Assembly: GCF_003992005.1 (NCBI RefSeq)
Contig: NZ_RQVL01000001.1
Span: forward strand, 183,313 to 247,312
Length of the DNA: 64,000 nt
Reading direction: 5' to 3'
Source: Veillonella sp. VA139
GTDB taxonomy: Bacteria; Bacillota; Negativicutes; Veillonellales; Veillonellaceae
In this document: positions 1-8,797 of the stretch, in pieces
How the letters are laid out: every line of letters starts with the position of its first letter
How positions within the stretch are numbered: position 1 is the stretch's first letter
Translations under genes and position numbers: made by a program
Notes under the pieces: generated by a model
The model's database searches: none
What the model was told of the DNA's origin: nothing
Seen by the model: the letters and a program-made list of their open reading frames with translations, nothing else

Positions 1-2956
1 GGATAATCTCTCCCCGTTCATCATATCCATAACCGCCCCATGTGACATAGGCATTGGCTAAGTCTTCACGAGTCGACCAATTACTTTGTTCTAAAATTTG
101 ATTCACTCCTGCCCCATAGGCACCTGGTGCATCGCCAAAGACACGAATCGATGCCGCTTTGATAGCTTCTTCATAGTCCATGCCTTCTTCTACTAATGCA
201 GCTGTATCTAGGTCTATATGTTTTTTCACATAATTTACACTATGATCCTCAGCAAGAGATCCCACCATTTGCACAGCTTTTGCAATCCACATGACACCAG
301 ATGGCATCATATCTCGGAATAAGCCACTAATGCGACTTGTCACGTCGATACGTGGTCGCCCTAATTCCTCAAGAGGTATGACTTCTAAATCGGATACACG
401 ACTTCCAGTATAAACTGGTCGTACACCCAATAAATAAAATACTTCACCAATACATTGTCCATGAGTACGTTGCGTATTGTCAGCCCACAAGACTATGCCG
501 ATTTCCTCTGGATATCGTTGTTCTTCTCGAATATATTCATTGAGCAACACATTGCCTAGTTCACAACCGATGGCATAGGCAGGCACGGTAGGTAACGTCC
601 GTTCATCGATGCCATAAAAATTGCGCCCCATAGGCAGTACATCAATACCACCATTAGTAACAGCACCACCGATATTAGGTGGAATATATTTCCCTTCTAA
701 ACCTCGTAACAATTGGTACATTTCTTCTGTGGTTTGGCGCAACCCTGCGAGGTAGGTCTCACACAGCGTTTCTTTCTGTGTATCCTCTGGCACACCATGC
801 ATATCTATGAAAGCATCTATATACCCAACCTCTTCCTCTGTGGTTGGATTTTGCCCTAAAATATGCAAGCCACAACGAATATGACGATTTTGGATATCCA
901 TCAAATAATTATGAATATCCCCTAACAGTTCTTCTGCCTCATCTGCATGAATAGAGTCAGCTAAGGATCGCCATTCTTCTTCACTGACAGATCTATCTGC
1001 CACAAAGTGTACCTGACCGCCCTCTTGATACCAGTCGAAAGTTTCGCACAAGTACTCTAAATGGCAATCTTTCACAGAAGATAAAATATACCCCAGCACC
1101 ACTTGCTCTTGGTTTGTTTCCTGGACTTTTATATGGTCGTACTCATCAAGGTACCGCTCCAATATTTCATAGTCACCATATAAGCCAGACCGCTTCATAG
1201 GTGGCGATAAATAACTAAGTAAGACCGCATGGCTACGCCGTTTTGCTTGGATACCTTCACCGACAATGGTCGTCCAGTACGGATAAAGATTGGGTATGTC
1301 TTCGATACCTAACTGAGGATAACAATAGGAACTTAAAGCCGTTCCCTTGCCAGGCAACCATTCTAAGTTACCATGGGTTCCCATATGGATAGCCACATCG
1401 GCTTGAAATACAGTACGCACCCAATGATATACTCCCTCATAATGATGCGTAGGAGGAATGTCCGGCGAGTGGTACAGTGCATCTGGATTATCACTAAATC
1501 CACGTGGTGGCTGTACTAAGACCCACACATTACCGAAGGCCACTCCGGGAATAATAAGCTCATCCTCTTCTACAAATATCTCCCCTATGGGCTGTCCCCA
1601 ATGTTGTAGTAGTGATTCTTGGGTAGCACTATCCAGCTTTGAAAACCACGTCCTATACACTTCTTTCGGTAGTTTTGGGGCTTTCTCTACAGCTGAATCG
1701 GTCAAACAATCTACGTCATTCGTAGCATGTTTGGTCAATATCGTCATTAGATCTTCACTCGTTTGAGGAATACCATCTACTGTATATCCGTTCTGTTGTA
1801 ATTCTTGTAACAACCGTAGTACCGATTCTGGAGTATCTAGACCGCATGCATTACCAATGTGCGAATTTTTCGGCGGATAATTATGAAGGAATAGAGCAAT
1901 CTTTACTTCTGACCTATGTTTCTGTTGCAATGCAATCCATCGTTTGGCTTGGTCTACTAACTTTTGAATCCCCACAGGATATGGTTTGAAATAGTAGCCT
2001 CTTTCCTCTGAGTACGTTCTAGTCCCAACAATATGACCGTTTAAAATACCATCTATTTCTGGCAAAGACAGGGAAAAGGATATATCCATCGGCTCTAGCC
2101 CTTGTGAACGTGTTTGCCAGCTTTCAAGGGGAGTATAGGTAACAAAGCCCTGCAAGATCGGGATTCCTAACTCAGCCATTTCATCACGACTCGCCCCCTG
2201 CAAGCCAATGATGGAGAACTTGCATGTATTAATGATGAGACATATTGTCTCTTTCACTTGATGATCAAACAACGTGTGCCAACAATCGTACCACCGTAAT
2301 TGTCCACCAGCTTTACTGCTGTATTGACCAAATACTAATACCGGAGATAACCCTTGTTCTAATGCACGATCATACAGTGCATAGGGATAGTCTAATTGTC
2401 CTTGCACCCATTCATCTCGATAAAAGAAAATCCCTACCACAGGACCGCTATGACGGTAGTCTGCACAATACGCCTCATAGGATGGATATACTTCCCCTTG
2501 TCTACCTAAAATGCCTTGGTATGGTAGTTCTTTCACTGGTTGTACTGGACCTGTATAGCCTTGTAAGGATAGCATATATTGGCACAGTCCATAAAAGTTT
2601 TCTGTTCCACCTTGGTGTAAATAAGCCTTAATTTGATCAATGTCCCCATCTGCAATACCATATCGCTGTACATCCGACGCAGAATCATGAAATAGTAATA
2701 CATAAGTAACTTGTTTCTGTGTCATATATTTATGAATCCCTTTTACCAAAGGCGAATCTAACGTACTGCCTACATGAGTAAATAGAACTGTATCTGCCGT
2801 ATCAATAGCGTGCTGAACATCTGCTAACTCTATATCGTTGCACGACAGAAAGACTATGCCCAAGGACATAGTCTCATCTGTATACTTCTGTTCTATTTCT
2901 TTAGCCCACTGCCAATGTTTTGTCATGGAGGTGATGAGTAAAATAGAATGTTTCAT
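1..2956 (-). CDS. CobN/HmuS-type large chelatase homologue (partial, runs off the left edge)
   Basis: I translated an open frame from ATG 2956 to base 1 (985 codons, no stop seen), so the C-terminus lies outside the window. It resembles the CobN/BchH/HmuS family of large tetrapyrrole chelatase subunits: visible family blocks are a GTHGNLEWLPGK segment and, later, a region with IVLWADNTQRTHGQ followed by LLGVRPVY. It starts 10 bases after the stop of the TonB receptor, so the two are almost certainly cotranscribed. CobN normally inserts cobalt aerobically with CobS and CobT, which are not seen here. A receptor plus CobN-like pair is instead the arrangement of hmuR-hmuS haem-uptake loci of Bacteroidetes. 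Haem or other tetrapyrrole processing is therefore my preferred reading, but it is inferred from context; metal and substrate are unknown. Confidence 0.85.
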   Translation of the reverse strand, partial: MKHSILLITSMTKHWQWAKEIEQKYTDETMSLGIVFLSCNDIELADVQHAIDTADTVLFTHVGSTLDSPLVKGIHKYMTQKQVTYVLLFHDSASDVQRYGIADGDIDQIKAYLHQGGTENFYGLCQYMLSLQGYTGPVQPVKELPYQGILGRQGEVYPSYEAYCADYRHSGPVVGIFFYRDEWVQGQLDYPYALYDRALEQGLSPVLVFGQYSSKAGGQLRWYDCWHTLFDHQVKETICLIINTCKFSIIGLQGASRDEMAELGIPILQGFVTYTPLESWQTRSQGLEPMDISFSLSLPEIDGILNGHIVGTRTYSEERGYYFKPYPVGIQKLVDQAKRWIALQQKHRSEVKIALFLHNYPPKNSHIGNACGLDTPESVLRLLQELQQNGYTVDGIPQTSEDLMTILTKHATNDVDCLTDSAVEKAPKLPKEVYRTWFSKLDSATQESLLQHWGQPIGEIFVEEDELIIPGVAFGNVWVLVQPPRGFSDNPDALYHSPDIPPTHHYEGVYHWVRTVFQADVAIHMGTHGNLEWLPGKGTALSSYCYPQLGIEDIPNLYPYWTTIVGEGIQAKRRSHAVLLSYLSPPMKRSGLYGDYEILERYLDEYDHIKVQETNQEQVVLGYILSSVKDCHLEYLCETFDWYQEGGQVHFVADRSVSEEEWRSLADSIHADEAEELLGDIHNYLMDIQNRHIRCGLHILGQNPTTEEEVGYIDAFIDMHGVPEDTQKETLCETYLAGLRQTTEEMYQLLRGLEGKYIPPNIGGAVTNGGIDVLPMGRNFYGIDERTLPTVPAYAIGCELGNVLLNEYIREEQRYPEEIGIVLWADNTQRTHGQCIGEVFYLLGVRPVYTGSRVSDLEVIPLEELGRPRIDVTSRISGLFRDMMPSGVMWIAKAVQMVGSLAEDHSVNYVKKHIDLDTAALVEEGMDYEEAIKAASIRVFGDAPGAYGAGVNQILEQSNWSTREDLANAYVTWGGYGYDERGEII

Positions 2957-2966
2957 ATGGTACCTG

Positions 2967-4937
2967 CTAGAAATGATAGGAATAGTTTACATAGTAATTA
3001 CGTGGTAAATCCCAGTATTCCCATTCGCCTTGAGAGATGACATTTTTACGATTTAACAAGTTATTTACATAGAATCCAATTGTTTGTGACTCATTCGGGC
3101 TATAGTTTACATGGGCATTTATATTGATAAACTCTGGATTGCGTTGTTTGTCCCGATTATAGGCACGAACTCCCCAATAGGAAGCAGCTAATCCAGCTTG
3201 CCATTTATCTTTTTCATAATCTAACGCTAGATTTAACTCTAATTTAGGAGCTGTTTGTACCCAATCTTTTTTATTAACATCTTGTTTTTTAGGATTAGAA
3301 TAGGATGCACCTAAGGTCATGATTATATCACTAGTTACATACGATTTATACTCTGCTTCAATCCCTGTATTGCGGAATTCTCCACCATTGATACGAATAG
3401 TTTTACGATTTCCGTCTAGGGGATTCTCCGCCCAATCAAAGAAATTTTTAAATTTCATGTGATACAGACTAACACGCCAAGAATCTCTCTTATTAGCTTG
3501 TTTATACCCAATTTCATAATTCCAACCTTCTTCTGGTTTTAATTTGCCACCTGGTATTTTCATATACTCAGAAGGTTTAATTTTTTTAGGATCTGTTACC
3601 CATTTAAAAGCATCATGAATATTCGGCATTGTAAACGCTTTACCTATATTCGTATAGATGGATTTTGAACCATCAATCTTGTACAAGGTTTGCCATTGTG
3701 GTGTAAACACTTGTTGATCTTTAATCGGATCATTAATAACTTGGTATCGACCACCAATAGTAGTGCTGAAAGATGGAGTAATCTGGAATTCATAATTACC
3801 ATATAATGCTACAATATTACGTCCTGCTTTTACCATGTGATTCGCCTCTGATTTACCATGGTATGCTTCATGAATTGCCTGCACCCCTAACACTGCTTTA
3901 TTTGTATCCTTATGCGCCTTCCAAGTATGCTGTGCCTCTACACCCACTTTATAAGCACCATAATTATAAGGACTTTGTACATACTGAGGCGTTTTCAAAG
4001 AATTACTTTCACCGATTAAACGACGTGTATTGAAAAATACACTAGCCTTAGTAATCTCATCATCATATACAATGGATCCATTATTTTTAATATCTCGATA
4101 ATGCCAATATTTGGTTTCTGTTAAAGCTGATTTTTTCGCGGTCCATTTTGCCTTTGGTATGGTACTAATTTGTCCATATGTAGAATCGCTTTGTTGACGC
4201 ATATAGTTAATTGTTACATAGTCATGAGGTTTCACATTCACTGCAATATTATGTGCATAGCCATTTTTTCGAGTATTATAATAGTCTTTTCCCGTTCTAT
4301 CAGGAGATGTTCTAGCTTGTGCTCCATAATACTCTTTCGATGTAGAAATTTCAATTCTATCTGTGCCTACTGTTGTAGCATATTTTTTGTATCCTTCATT
4401 GCCGATACGTGTTTCAATAGTAGCATGGTTTTTAGTAGGTGCTTTTGTGATCACATTCACAACACCACCCAATGCTTCGGAACCATATTGTGCAGACGCA
4501 GCACCACGAACGATTTCGATGCGTTCCACATTATCCATCATCAAGCCATTTAAACTATTTTTACCATCTAAATTGATAGGTGCACCATTCACTAAAACCA
4601 AGGCACTCCTATCTAAGCCACGGATATTTGTACGACTTTCCATACCGCCAAACTCTAATCCTAACGGTCCATAACTAAAAGTTGTTATACCGGTAGCCTG
4701 TCCCACTGCGTCAAAAATACTCTTCGCTCCAGAGTTTTTCAAATCTGCTTGATCAATAACTGTAACAGATGCTGGTGTTTCTAAATCTTTTGTCTCAAAA
4801 CGTTGTGCTGTCACAACCACTGGATTAAGTACAGTCACTGTATCCAAGTCTGTGGCAGATTGCGCACTTACAACACTCACCGTAGAACCTACGATGCCTG
4901 CCAGAACTGCTAATCCTAATGCCTTCCCTTTCATCAT
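2967..4937 (-). CDS. TonB-dependent outer-membrane receptor
   Basis: 656 residues with a signal peptide (about 1-25), a TonB-box-like stretch (PVVVTAQR, about 39-46), a plug domain (about 55-170, with the conserved INGLD/IRG-like and VERIEIVRGAASAQYGS blocks) and a long beta-barrel ending in an aromatic residue (YSYHF), as expected for outer-membrane insertion. It would import a large ligand such as haem, cobalamin or a siderophore using TonB energy. Pairing with the CobN/HmuS-like gene 10 bases downstream favours haem or another tetrapyrrole, but the ligand cannot be read from sequence. Two adjacent ATGs (4937 and 4934) are possible starts; the GGAG at 4942-4945 is better spaced for 4934. 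A promoter with an overlapping palindrome lies about 150 bases upstream. Confidence 0.93.
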   Translation of the reverse strand: MMKGKALGLAVLAGIVGSTVSVVSAQSATDLDTVTVLNPVVVTAQRFETKDLETPASVTVIDQADLKNSGAKSIFDAVGQATGITTFSYGPLGLEFGGMESRTNIRGLDRSALVLVNGAPINLDGKNSLNGLMMDNVERIEIVRGAASAQYGSEALGGVVNVITKAPTKNHATIETRIGNEGYKKYATTVGTDRIEISTSKEYYGAQARTSPDRTGKDYYNTRKNGYAHNIAVNVKPHDYVTINYMRQQSDSTYGQISTIPKAKWTAKKSALTETKYWHYRDIKNNGSIVYDDEITKASVFFNTRRLIGESNSLKTPQYVQSPYNYGAYKVGVEAQHTWKAHKDTNKAVLGVQAIHEAYHGKSEANHMVKAGRNIVALYGNYEFQITPSFSTTIGGRYQVINDPIKDQQVFTPQWQTLYKIDGSKSIYTNIGKAFTMPNIHDAFKWVTDPKKIKPSEYMKIPGGKLKPEEGWNYEIGYKQANKRDSWRVSLYHMKFKNFFDWAENPLDGNRKTIRINGGEFRNTGIEAEYKSYVTSDIIMTLGASYSNPKKQDVNKKDWVQTAPKLELNLALDYEKDKWQAGLAASYWGVRAYNRDKQRNPEFININAHVNYSPNESQTIGFYVNNLLNRKNVISQGEWEYWDLPRNYYVNYSYHF

Positions 4938-4950
4938 TACGCTCCTAACT

Positions 4951-5000
4951 GTAGCACTTGGCTACTAACCACGTGTGTCCACATGCCCATTGTGGAACAC
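4951..5000 (-). promoter_or_regulatory. Structured 5' leader of the TonB receptor mRNA
   Basis: Two hairpins can be drawn in the leader: arms 4975-4983 and 4991-5000 (9 bp, one bulge), and arms 4951-4955 and 4961-4965, the latter directly before the ribosome site. They could affect translation, but I see no match to a known riboswitch such as the cobalamin aptamer. Low confidence. Confidence 0.3.
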
Positions 5001-5084
5001 AACCTGTTACCTTTTTAGTTAAAGGATTTTACTATACATTTGTTTATACCCATCCATACCTATGAAAGAATATATTTCTAGTTT

Positions 5085-5127
5085 ATCATACTATAGGTTT
5101 CATGTGGTAGTAAAATAAATTTTATTT
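5085..5127 (-). promoter_or_regulatory. Promoter with overlapping 7-1-7 palindrome upstream of the receptor operon
   Basis: On the minus strand a -35 TTTACT (5109-5114) and a -10 TATGAT (5085-5090) are 18 bases apart. A perfect inverted repeat AAATAAA-A-TTTATTT (5113-5127) overlaps the upstream edge of the -35. Fur-family repressors bind 7-1-7 inverted repeats, and the genes suggest iron or haem uptake, so this is a candidate Fur-type operator. The exact bases are not the classical Fur consensus, and AT-rich palindromes arise by chance. Confidence 0.5.
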
Positions 5128-5146
5128 ATCAACTATCGCATTGTAC

Positions 5147-5178
5147 AAAAAAGCACCGCCACAAAGGAAGGTGCTTTT
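5147..5178 (-). terminator. Rho-independent terminator after the microcompartment operon
   Basis: Stem AAAAGCACC (5149-5157) and GGTGCTTTT (5170-5178) lies just after the last microcompartment gene (stop at 5201). The flanking A and T runs make it potentially bidirectional. Confidence 0.8.
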
Positions 5179-5200
5179 CTATCCGCTCACCATGATGATT

Positions 5201-5689
5201 TTATTCCTTTACAGATAACATCGCTCTAAGAGCTTCGTATCCATAGGTCACCATTGGTATATCTTGTATTAAGTTTTGGTCTGTTATGTCCTCTTCCGAT
5301 TCCGTTACGACACAGATGTCATTAGCACCCGCTAATCGCAGTAGGCGTACACTTTCACCAATCTGAGACGTATCTAATGCATCATTCATAACCACAACGC
5401 CTACTACATTGCGATTAAAGGCTCCTGCCGTAGCTGGTGGATAGGGATTGAATGGTTCCCCTAAGCGGTAGACCAGTACCACGGTATCCACATCGTAGGA
5501 TGACACTAAAAGAGCAGAAAAATACCAAGGATTTTCAATGTACTCTCCGGGAGTTAGCACACAATTGCCTTCACGATACACCGCCATTGGCCGTGGCAAT
5601 GTCTTCTTTCTGCCTAAAAGACATTGTACCACAATTTCCACGTGACTATAGGTGCTACCAGCCCACAAAGTACTACGCAAGGTATCCAC
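5201..5689 (-). CDS. PduV/EutP-family protein lacking the GTPase P-loop
   Basis: 162 residues starting at GTG 5689, with AAGGAG six bases before it. The middle matches PduV/EutP, small Ras-like proteins of microcompartment loci: the TPGEYIEN block (G3 region), then YFSALL and a run ending in FNRNVVGVV. In PduV the N-terminus carries a GPSQCGKT P-loop. Here the aligned stretch, between LWAG and VVQCLLG, reads STYSHVEI, so the lysine and serine/threonine that bind nucleotide phosphates are absent. PduV is thought to sit at the shell exterior and link compartments to filaments. This copy probably keeps the fold and the binding role but not GTP hydrolysis. It is the last gene of the locus, two bases after pduU. 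Confidence 0.75.
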   Translation of the reverse strand: MDTLRSTLWAGSTYSHVEIVVQCLLGRKKTLPRPMAVYREGNCVLTPGEYIENPWYFSALLVSSYDVDTVVLVYRLGEPFNPYPPATAGAFNRNVVGVVVMNDALDTSQIGESVRLLRLAGANDICVVTESEEDITDQNLIQDIPMVTYGYEALRAMLSVKE

Positions 5690-5691
5690 GG

Positions 5692-6036
5692 TTAGCTCCT
5701 TGTAATAGGAACTACGCTAAACTGTAGCAATTCCGAGAATCCCTGTAATACACTAGAGAGTGATACCTCTACGCTAGAAACATCTCCTGATATTAACACA
5801 GCCCCTGAAAATCGATCGATAAATTCGATATGTACATTGGCTGCTTTAGAGGCCATATCTCCTGCAATGATAGCCGCTTCCCCTGGGGTAATCGTCAAAA
5901 TACCTACAGCACTACGACCTTCGCTATCCAAGCCTAATTTACTGTATAAGTCCCGTTTTGGATTCGCCAACACATGAGCTAATGTGACTTGTTTTCCAGG
6001 TACTGACTCTTGAATGATACGTTGTTTATCTAGCAT
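5692..6036 (-). CDS. pduU: PduU/EutS-type circularly permuted BMC shell protein
   Basis: I place the start at ATG 6036 (114 residues) because AAAGGGGG sits nine bases upstream; an in-frame TTG at 6057 is weaker. The protein begins with the family's [16 protein letters not shown] barrel strand and contains [15 protein letters not shown] and [18 protein letters not shown], all diagnostic of PduU/EutS. These shell hexamers have a permuted BMC fold and a small beta-barrel capping one face of the pore. PduU is reported to interact with PduV, and the two genes are adjacent here. Confidence 0.93.
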   Translation of the reverse strand: MLDKQRIIQESVPGKQVTLAHVLANPKRDLYSKLGLDSEGRSAVGILTITPGEAAIIAGDMASKAANVHIEFIDRFSGAVLISGDVSSVEVSLSSVLQGFSELLQFSVVPITRS

Positions 6037-6057
6037 AGGATATAACCCCCTTTCCAA

Positions 6058-6792
6058 TTATAAATGTAAAGTAACATGTAGCCAGTTAAATGCACCCACT
6101 GCTAACAACGCGCCAATCGTTGGTCCTACAATTGGTACCCAAGCATAACCCATATTGGCAGTTCCTTTGTTAGGAAGCGGTAAAATTGCATAGGCCAAAC
6201 GTGGCGTAAAGTCACGAGCAGGGTTCAAGGCAAAGCCTGTAGTTCCACCAAAGGAGAAACCGATACTTGCCACAAGGAAACCGACAATAAGTGGTGCTAA
6301 ACCGTCAGCCATAGGTCCTAAAAAAAGTACACAAAAGATGAATAAGAAAGTAGCAATCACTTCAGATAGTAAATTCCAAGCGCGTTCATCACAAGCTGGA
6401 CCTGTAGCAAAAATACATACACAGTTTCCTTCATCTGGACCAGTAATCTTAAAGTGAGGATAATAGTGTAGCATCGTAATGCCTGCGCCTACAAAGCCAC
6501 CTAACAATTGAGCGATAACGGCTCCCACTACTAACTCTGAAGGAAATAATCCACCTGCTGCGAAAGCAATCGTTAACGCTGGGTTCAAGTGTCCTACGCC
6601 ACCTAAGTGAACGGCCACATAGACTGCAAATGTAACTGCAAATCCCCAACCAAACATCAAACCAATCCAGTTTGTTTTAATTGCGCTTGTAATTGTATTT
6701 TTAAGCAATAATCCTGCATTACAACTACTACCGAAAGCCATTAGAATGGCTGTTCCGATAAATTCACTAACATACACTTGTGTAGCATCCAT
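6058..6792 (-). CDS. MIP-family glycerol/diol facilitator
   Basis: 244-residue membrane channel with the two family NPA motifs: GHLNPAL (about residue 70) and ALNPARD (about 190). An aspartate after the second NPAR is typical of glycerol-conducting GlpF/PduF proteins; water-specific aquaporins usually have serine. About six membrane segments are visible. Placed among microcompartment genes, it is expected to let the substrate (glycerol or 1,2-propanediol) diffuse into the cell, like PduF in the Salmonella pdu operon. GAGG lies eight bases before the ATG. Confidence 0.92.
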   Translation of the reverse strand: MDATQVYVSEFIGTAILMAFGSSCNAGLLLKNTITSAIKTNWIGLMFGWGFAVTFAVYVAVHLGGVGHLNPALTIAFAAGGLFPSELVVGAVIAQLLGGFVGAGITMLHYYPHFKITGPDEGNCVCIFATGPACDERAWNLLSEVIATFLFIFCVLFLGPMADGLAPLIVGFLVASIGFSFGGTTGFALNPARDFTPRLAYAILPLPNKGTANMGYAWVPIVGPTIGALLAVGAFNWLHVTLHL

Positions 6793-6802
6793 ATGTGTTA
6801 CC

Positions 6803-7951
6803 TCATATAATACATGTTAATATACGTGTTAAATCTTCTTTTGTGGCTGCGTATGGGTTACCTGGATAGGTACGATCCACCATTGCCTGTTGCACTAATG
6901 TAGTGAAAGATTCCTTAAAGGAAACTTCATCAACACAAAACTCTTTCATTGTTATAATGCAACCCACTCGACGCGCTAAAGATTGTGCACATCGTACTAA
7001 AGCAGCAATTTGTGCACTTTCATCATCAGATTCGGTGGTTAAGGAGAGTTTTTGTGCAATCGAAATGTATTTTAATTTAGCCTCATTAGAGTTGGCTGCA
7101 TTATACATAATGACATAGGGCAATAGCATGGAGTTAGCTAAGCCATGCGGTACATGGAATTGCCCTCCTAATTGATGTGCTAAGGCATGGGTAATACCAA
7201 GACCCGCTTGGTTAAATGCAAGACCTGCCATGCAGGATGCTTCATGCATCGCTGCTCGAGCTGCTTCATCTGTTCCACACTCTACACATATTGGTAAGTT
7301 TTTAATGACTAATTCTATCGCTTTTTCTGCTAATGCATCTGTAAAATGGTTAGCTTCTGTGGCTACTAATGCTTCCATAGCATGTACCAATACGTCCATT
7401 CCACTATAAGCAGTTACCTTGGCTGGCGCAGATTTCACAAAGAATGTTGTCAAAATCGCTTCATCTGGTAATAAGCTTTCATCTACCAAAGGATATTTTA
7501 TCCCTGTTTTTGTATCTGTGATAACCGCAAAGGATGTAACTTCTGATCCTGTACCACTTGTTGTAGGAATGGCGATAAATTTTTTAACTCCTACACCATA
7601 AATAGTTTTACAGAAATAGTTGATTCCTTTCGCTGTATCAATAGCAGAGCCACCACCAATGACAATCATAACTGTGGCTTGTTCTTTATGTAGAACCTCT
7701 ACTCCTTTGACAATAGAATCAATAGGCGGGTCCGGTACAACATCAGAATACACTACATATGTATTATTAGTATTCACCAAGTCAATTACTGTCTGTAATC
7801 CTGGTGTACCTTCTAAAAATGGGTCACAGATGATAAAAATACGTTCTCCTTCTAATATGCGAAGTCTTTCTAAGGCATCTGTTTTAGTGCCATTGGCAGA
7901 GTGTTCTGTTTGTCCTGTAAAAATTTGCGTTTTAAATGACCATAATTCCAT
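6803..7951 (-). CDS. Iron-containing alcohol dehydrogenase (PduQ/DhaT/EutG type)
   Basis: 382 residues of the group III, iron-dependent alcohol dehydrogenase family. GGGSAIDTAKGI (NAD binding) and TTSGTGSEVT are visible, as are the metal-ligand region around HALAHQLGGQFHVPHG and HGLANSMLLPYV. It would reduce the aldehyde made by the dehydratase (propanal or 3-hydroxypropanal) to the alcohol and regenerate NAD+ inside the compartment. This balances the NADH made by the CoA-acylating aldehyde dehydrogenase. It has no obvious N-terminal encapsulation helix, so it may be recruited through a partner. It starts two bases after the upstream gene. Confidence 0.93.
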   Translation of the reverse strand: MELWSFKTQIFTGQTEHSANGTKTDALERLRILEGERIFIICDPFLEGTPGLQTVIDLVNTNNTYVVYSDVVPDPPIDSIVKGVEVLHKEQATVMIVIGGGSAIDTAKGINYFCKTIYGVGVKKFIAIPTTSGTGSEVTSFAVITDTKTGIKYPLVDESLLPDEAILTTFFVKSAPAKVTAYSGMDVLVHAMEALVATEANHFTDALAEKAIELVIKNLPICVECGTDEAARAAMHEASCMAGLAFNQAGLGITHALAHQLGGQFHVPHGLANSMLLPYVIMYNAANSNEAKLKYISIAQKLSLTTESDDESAQIAALVRCAQSLARRVGCIITMKEFCVDEVSFKESFTTLVQQAMVDRTYPGNPYAATKEDLTRILTCII

Positions 7952-7953
7952 GA

Positions 7954-8493
7954 TTACGCCCCTTGTATATATGATTGAAAAGCTCGTAGTCCTGCGTTCA
8001 CTATGAGCACATCTTCTTCTACAGTGCCACCACTAATGCCTAGACCACCGATGAGATGATTTCCTAGCATTAGTGGCTCACCACCTCCAAATAAGACTAT
8101 GGGTCTTTTCACCATTGTCTCAACACCATAAAGAGGAGTCCCTGGTTGCACTATCTGTCCTAACTTCTCTGTTCCGCATTGAAAAGCGACTGCTGTATAG
8201 GCCTTGTTAGGGGCTAGTTCTATGCTCACACCTAAAGCTCGTTCCATACGCCGTTGATACACTAAGGATCCGCTAGCATCCACAATAGCAATCACTACAG
8301 GAATCCTCAATCGTTTCGCCTCTTGTTCGCAGGCTTCAACGACAGTATCCACCACGGATTCAACGGTAATTCCTGTATGTCTCGACCACTGTGTTACTCG
8401 TCCAATGGGGGCGATTCCCTCTTGTGTAGTGGATGGTACGCGCTCTATGTTTGCAATAATGTCTCGGACTGAATCATATATATCCATGTCCAT
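7954..8493 (-). CDS. GlcG/HbpS (PduO C-terminal-like) domain protein
   Basis: 179 residues. Residues about 40-175 look like the GlcG/HbpS (DUF336) fold also found at the C-terminus of PduO, with VVIAIVDASGSLVY, LAPNKAYTAVAF and a glycine-rich GGLGISGGTVEED end. Family members bind haem or act as oligomeric accessory proteins in microcompartment loci; the role is unsettled. The first 35 residues form an extra segment starting with an amphipathic helix (IYDSVRDIIANI) and a short linker, resembling an encapsulation peptide, so it may be a lumen protein. Confidence 0.8.
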   Translation of the reverse strand: MDMDIYDSVRDIIANIERVPSTTQEGIAPIGRVTQWSRHTGITVESVVDTVVEACEQEAKRLRIPVVIAIVDASGSLVYQRRMERALGVSIELAPNKAYTAVAFQCGTEKLGQIVQPGTPLYGVETMVKRPIVLFGGGEPLMLGNHLIGGLGISGGTVEEDVLIVNAGLRAFQSYIQGA

Positions 8494-8516
8494 CCTCCTT
8501 ACTAAAGGCTATCCTA

Positions 8517-8786
8517 CTATTTGGTCAACAATGTTTCTACATCGTGATGTGGACGAGGAATTACGTGAGTAGATACAACTTGTCCTACGTTACTAGCTGC
8601 TACTGCACCAGCTTCTACGGCTGCTTTAACAGCACCAACATCACCACGAACCATAACTGTTACTAAACCAGAACCAATTTTTTCATAACCAGTTAATTCT
8701 ACATTGGATGCTTTTACCATTGCATCTGCTGCCTCGATAGCTGCTACTAAACCTTTTGTTTCTACCATGCCTAATGCATTATTCAT
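8517..8786 (-). CDS. PduA-type hexameric BMC shell protein (copy 1)
   Basis: 89-residue single BMC domain, beginning [10 protein letters not shown] and containing the pore loop KIGSG and [17 protein letters not shown]. These are the canonical PduA features; the small serine-lined pore passes diols. It differs from the second copy (16145-16426) mainly at a few surface residues and the C-terminal tail. It is the first of the second group of shell genes. Confidence 0.96.
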   Translation of the reverse strand: MNNALGMVETKGLVAAIEAADAMVKASNVELTGYEKIGSGLVTVMVRGDVGAVKAAVEAGAVAASNVGQVVSTHVIPRPHHDVETLLTK

Positions 8787-8797
8787 GATAAACCTCC

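Noticed and set aside
1458..2631. Plus-strand open frames over the CobN-like gene
   Set aside because: They have no ribosome sites or family match and lie over a well-supported minus-strand coding frame.
1..2956. CobN as the cobalt chelatase for B12 synthesis
   Set aside because: CbiK is encoded at 53876-54700 and CobS/CobT are not in the window; not fully excluded because the rest of the genome is unseen.
4170..4674. Plus-strand small ORFs inside the TonB receptor and glycolytic genes
   Set aside because: Shadow frames on the opposite strand of conserved genes, without initiation signals.
4938..5148. Cobalamin riboswitch before the TonB receptor
   Set aside because: Hairpins exist, but I do not see the conserved B12-box or the long aptamer; the leader is also too short (about 140 bases).
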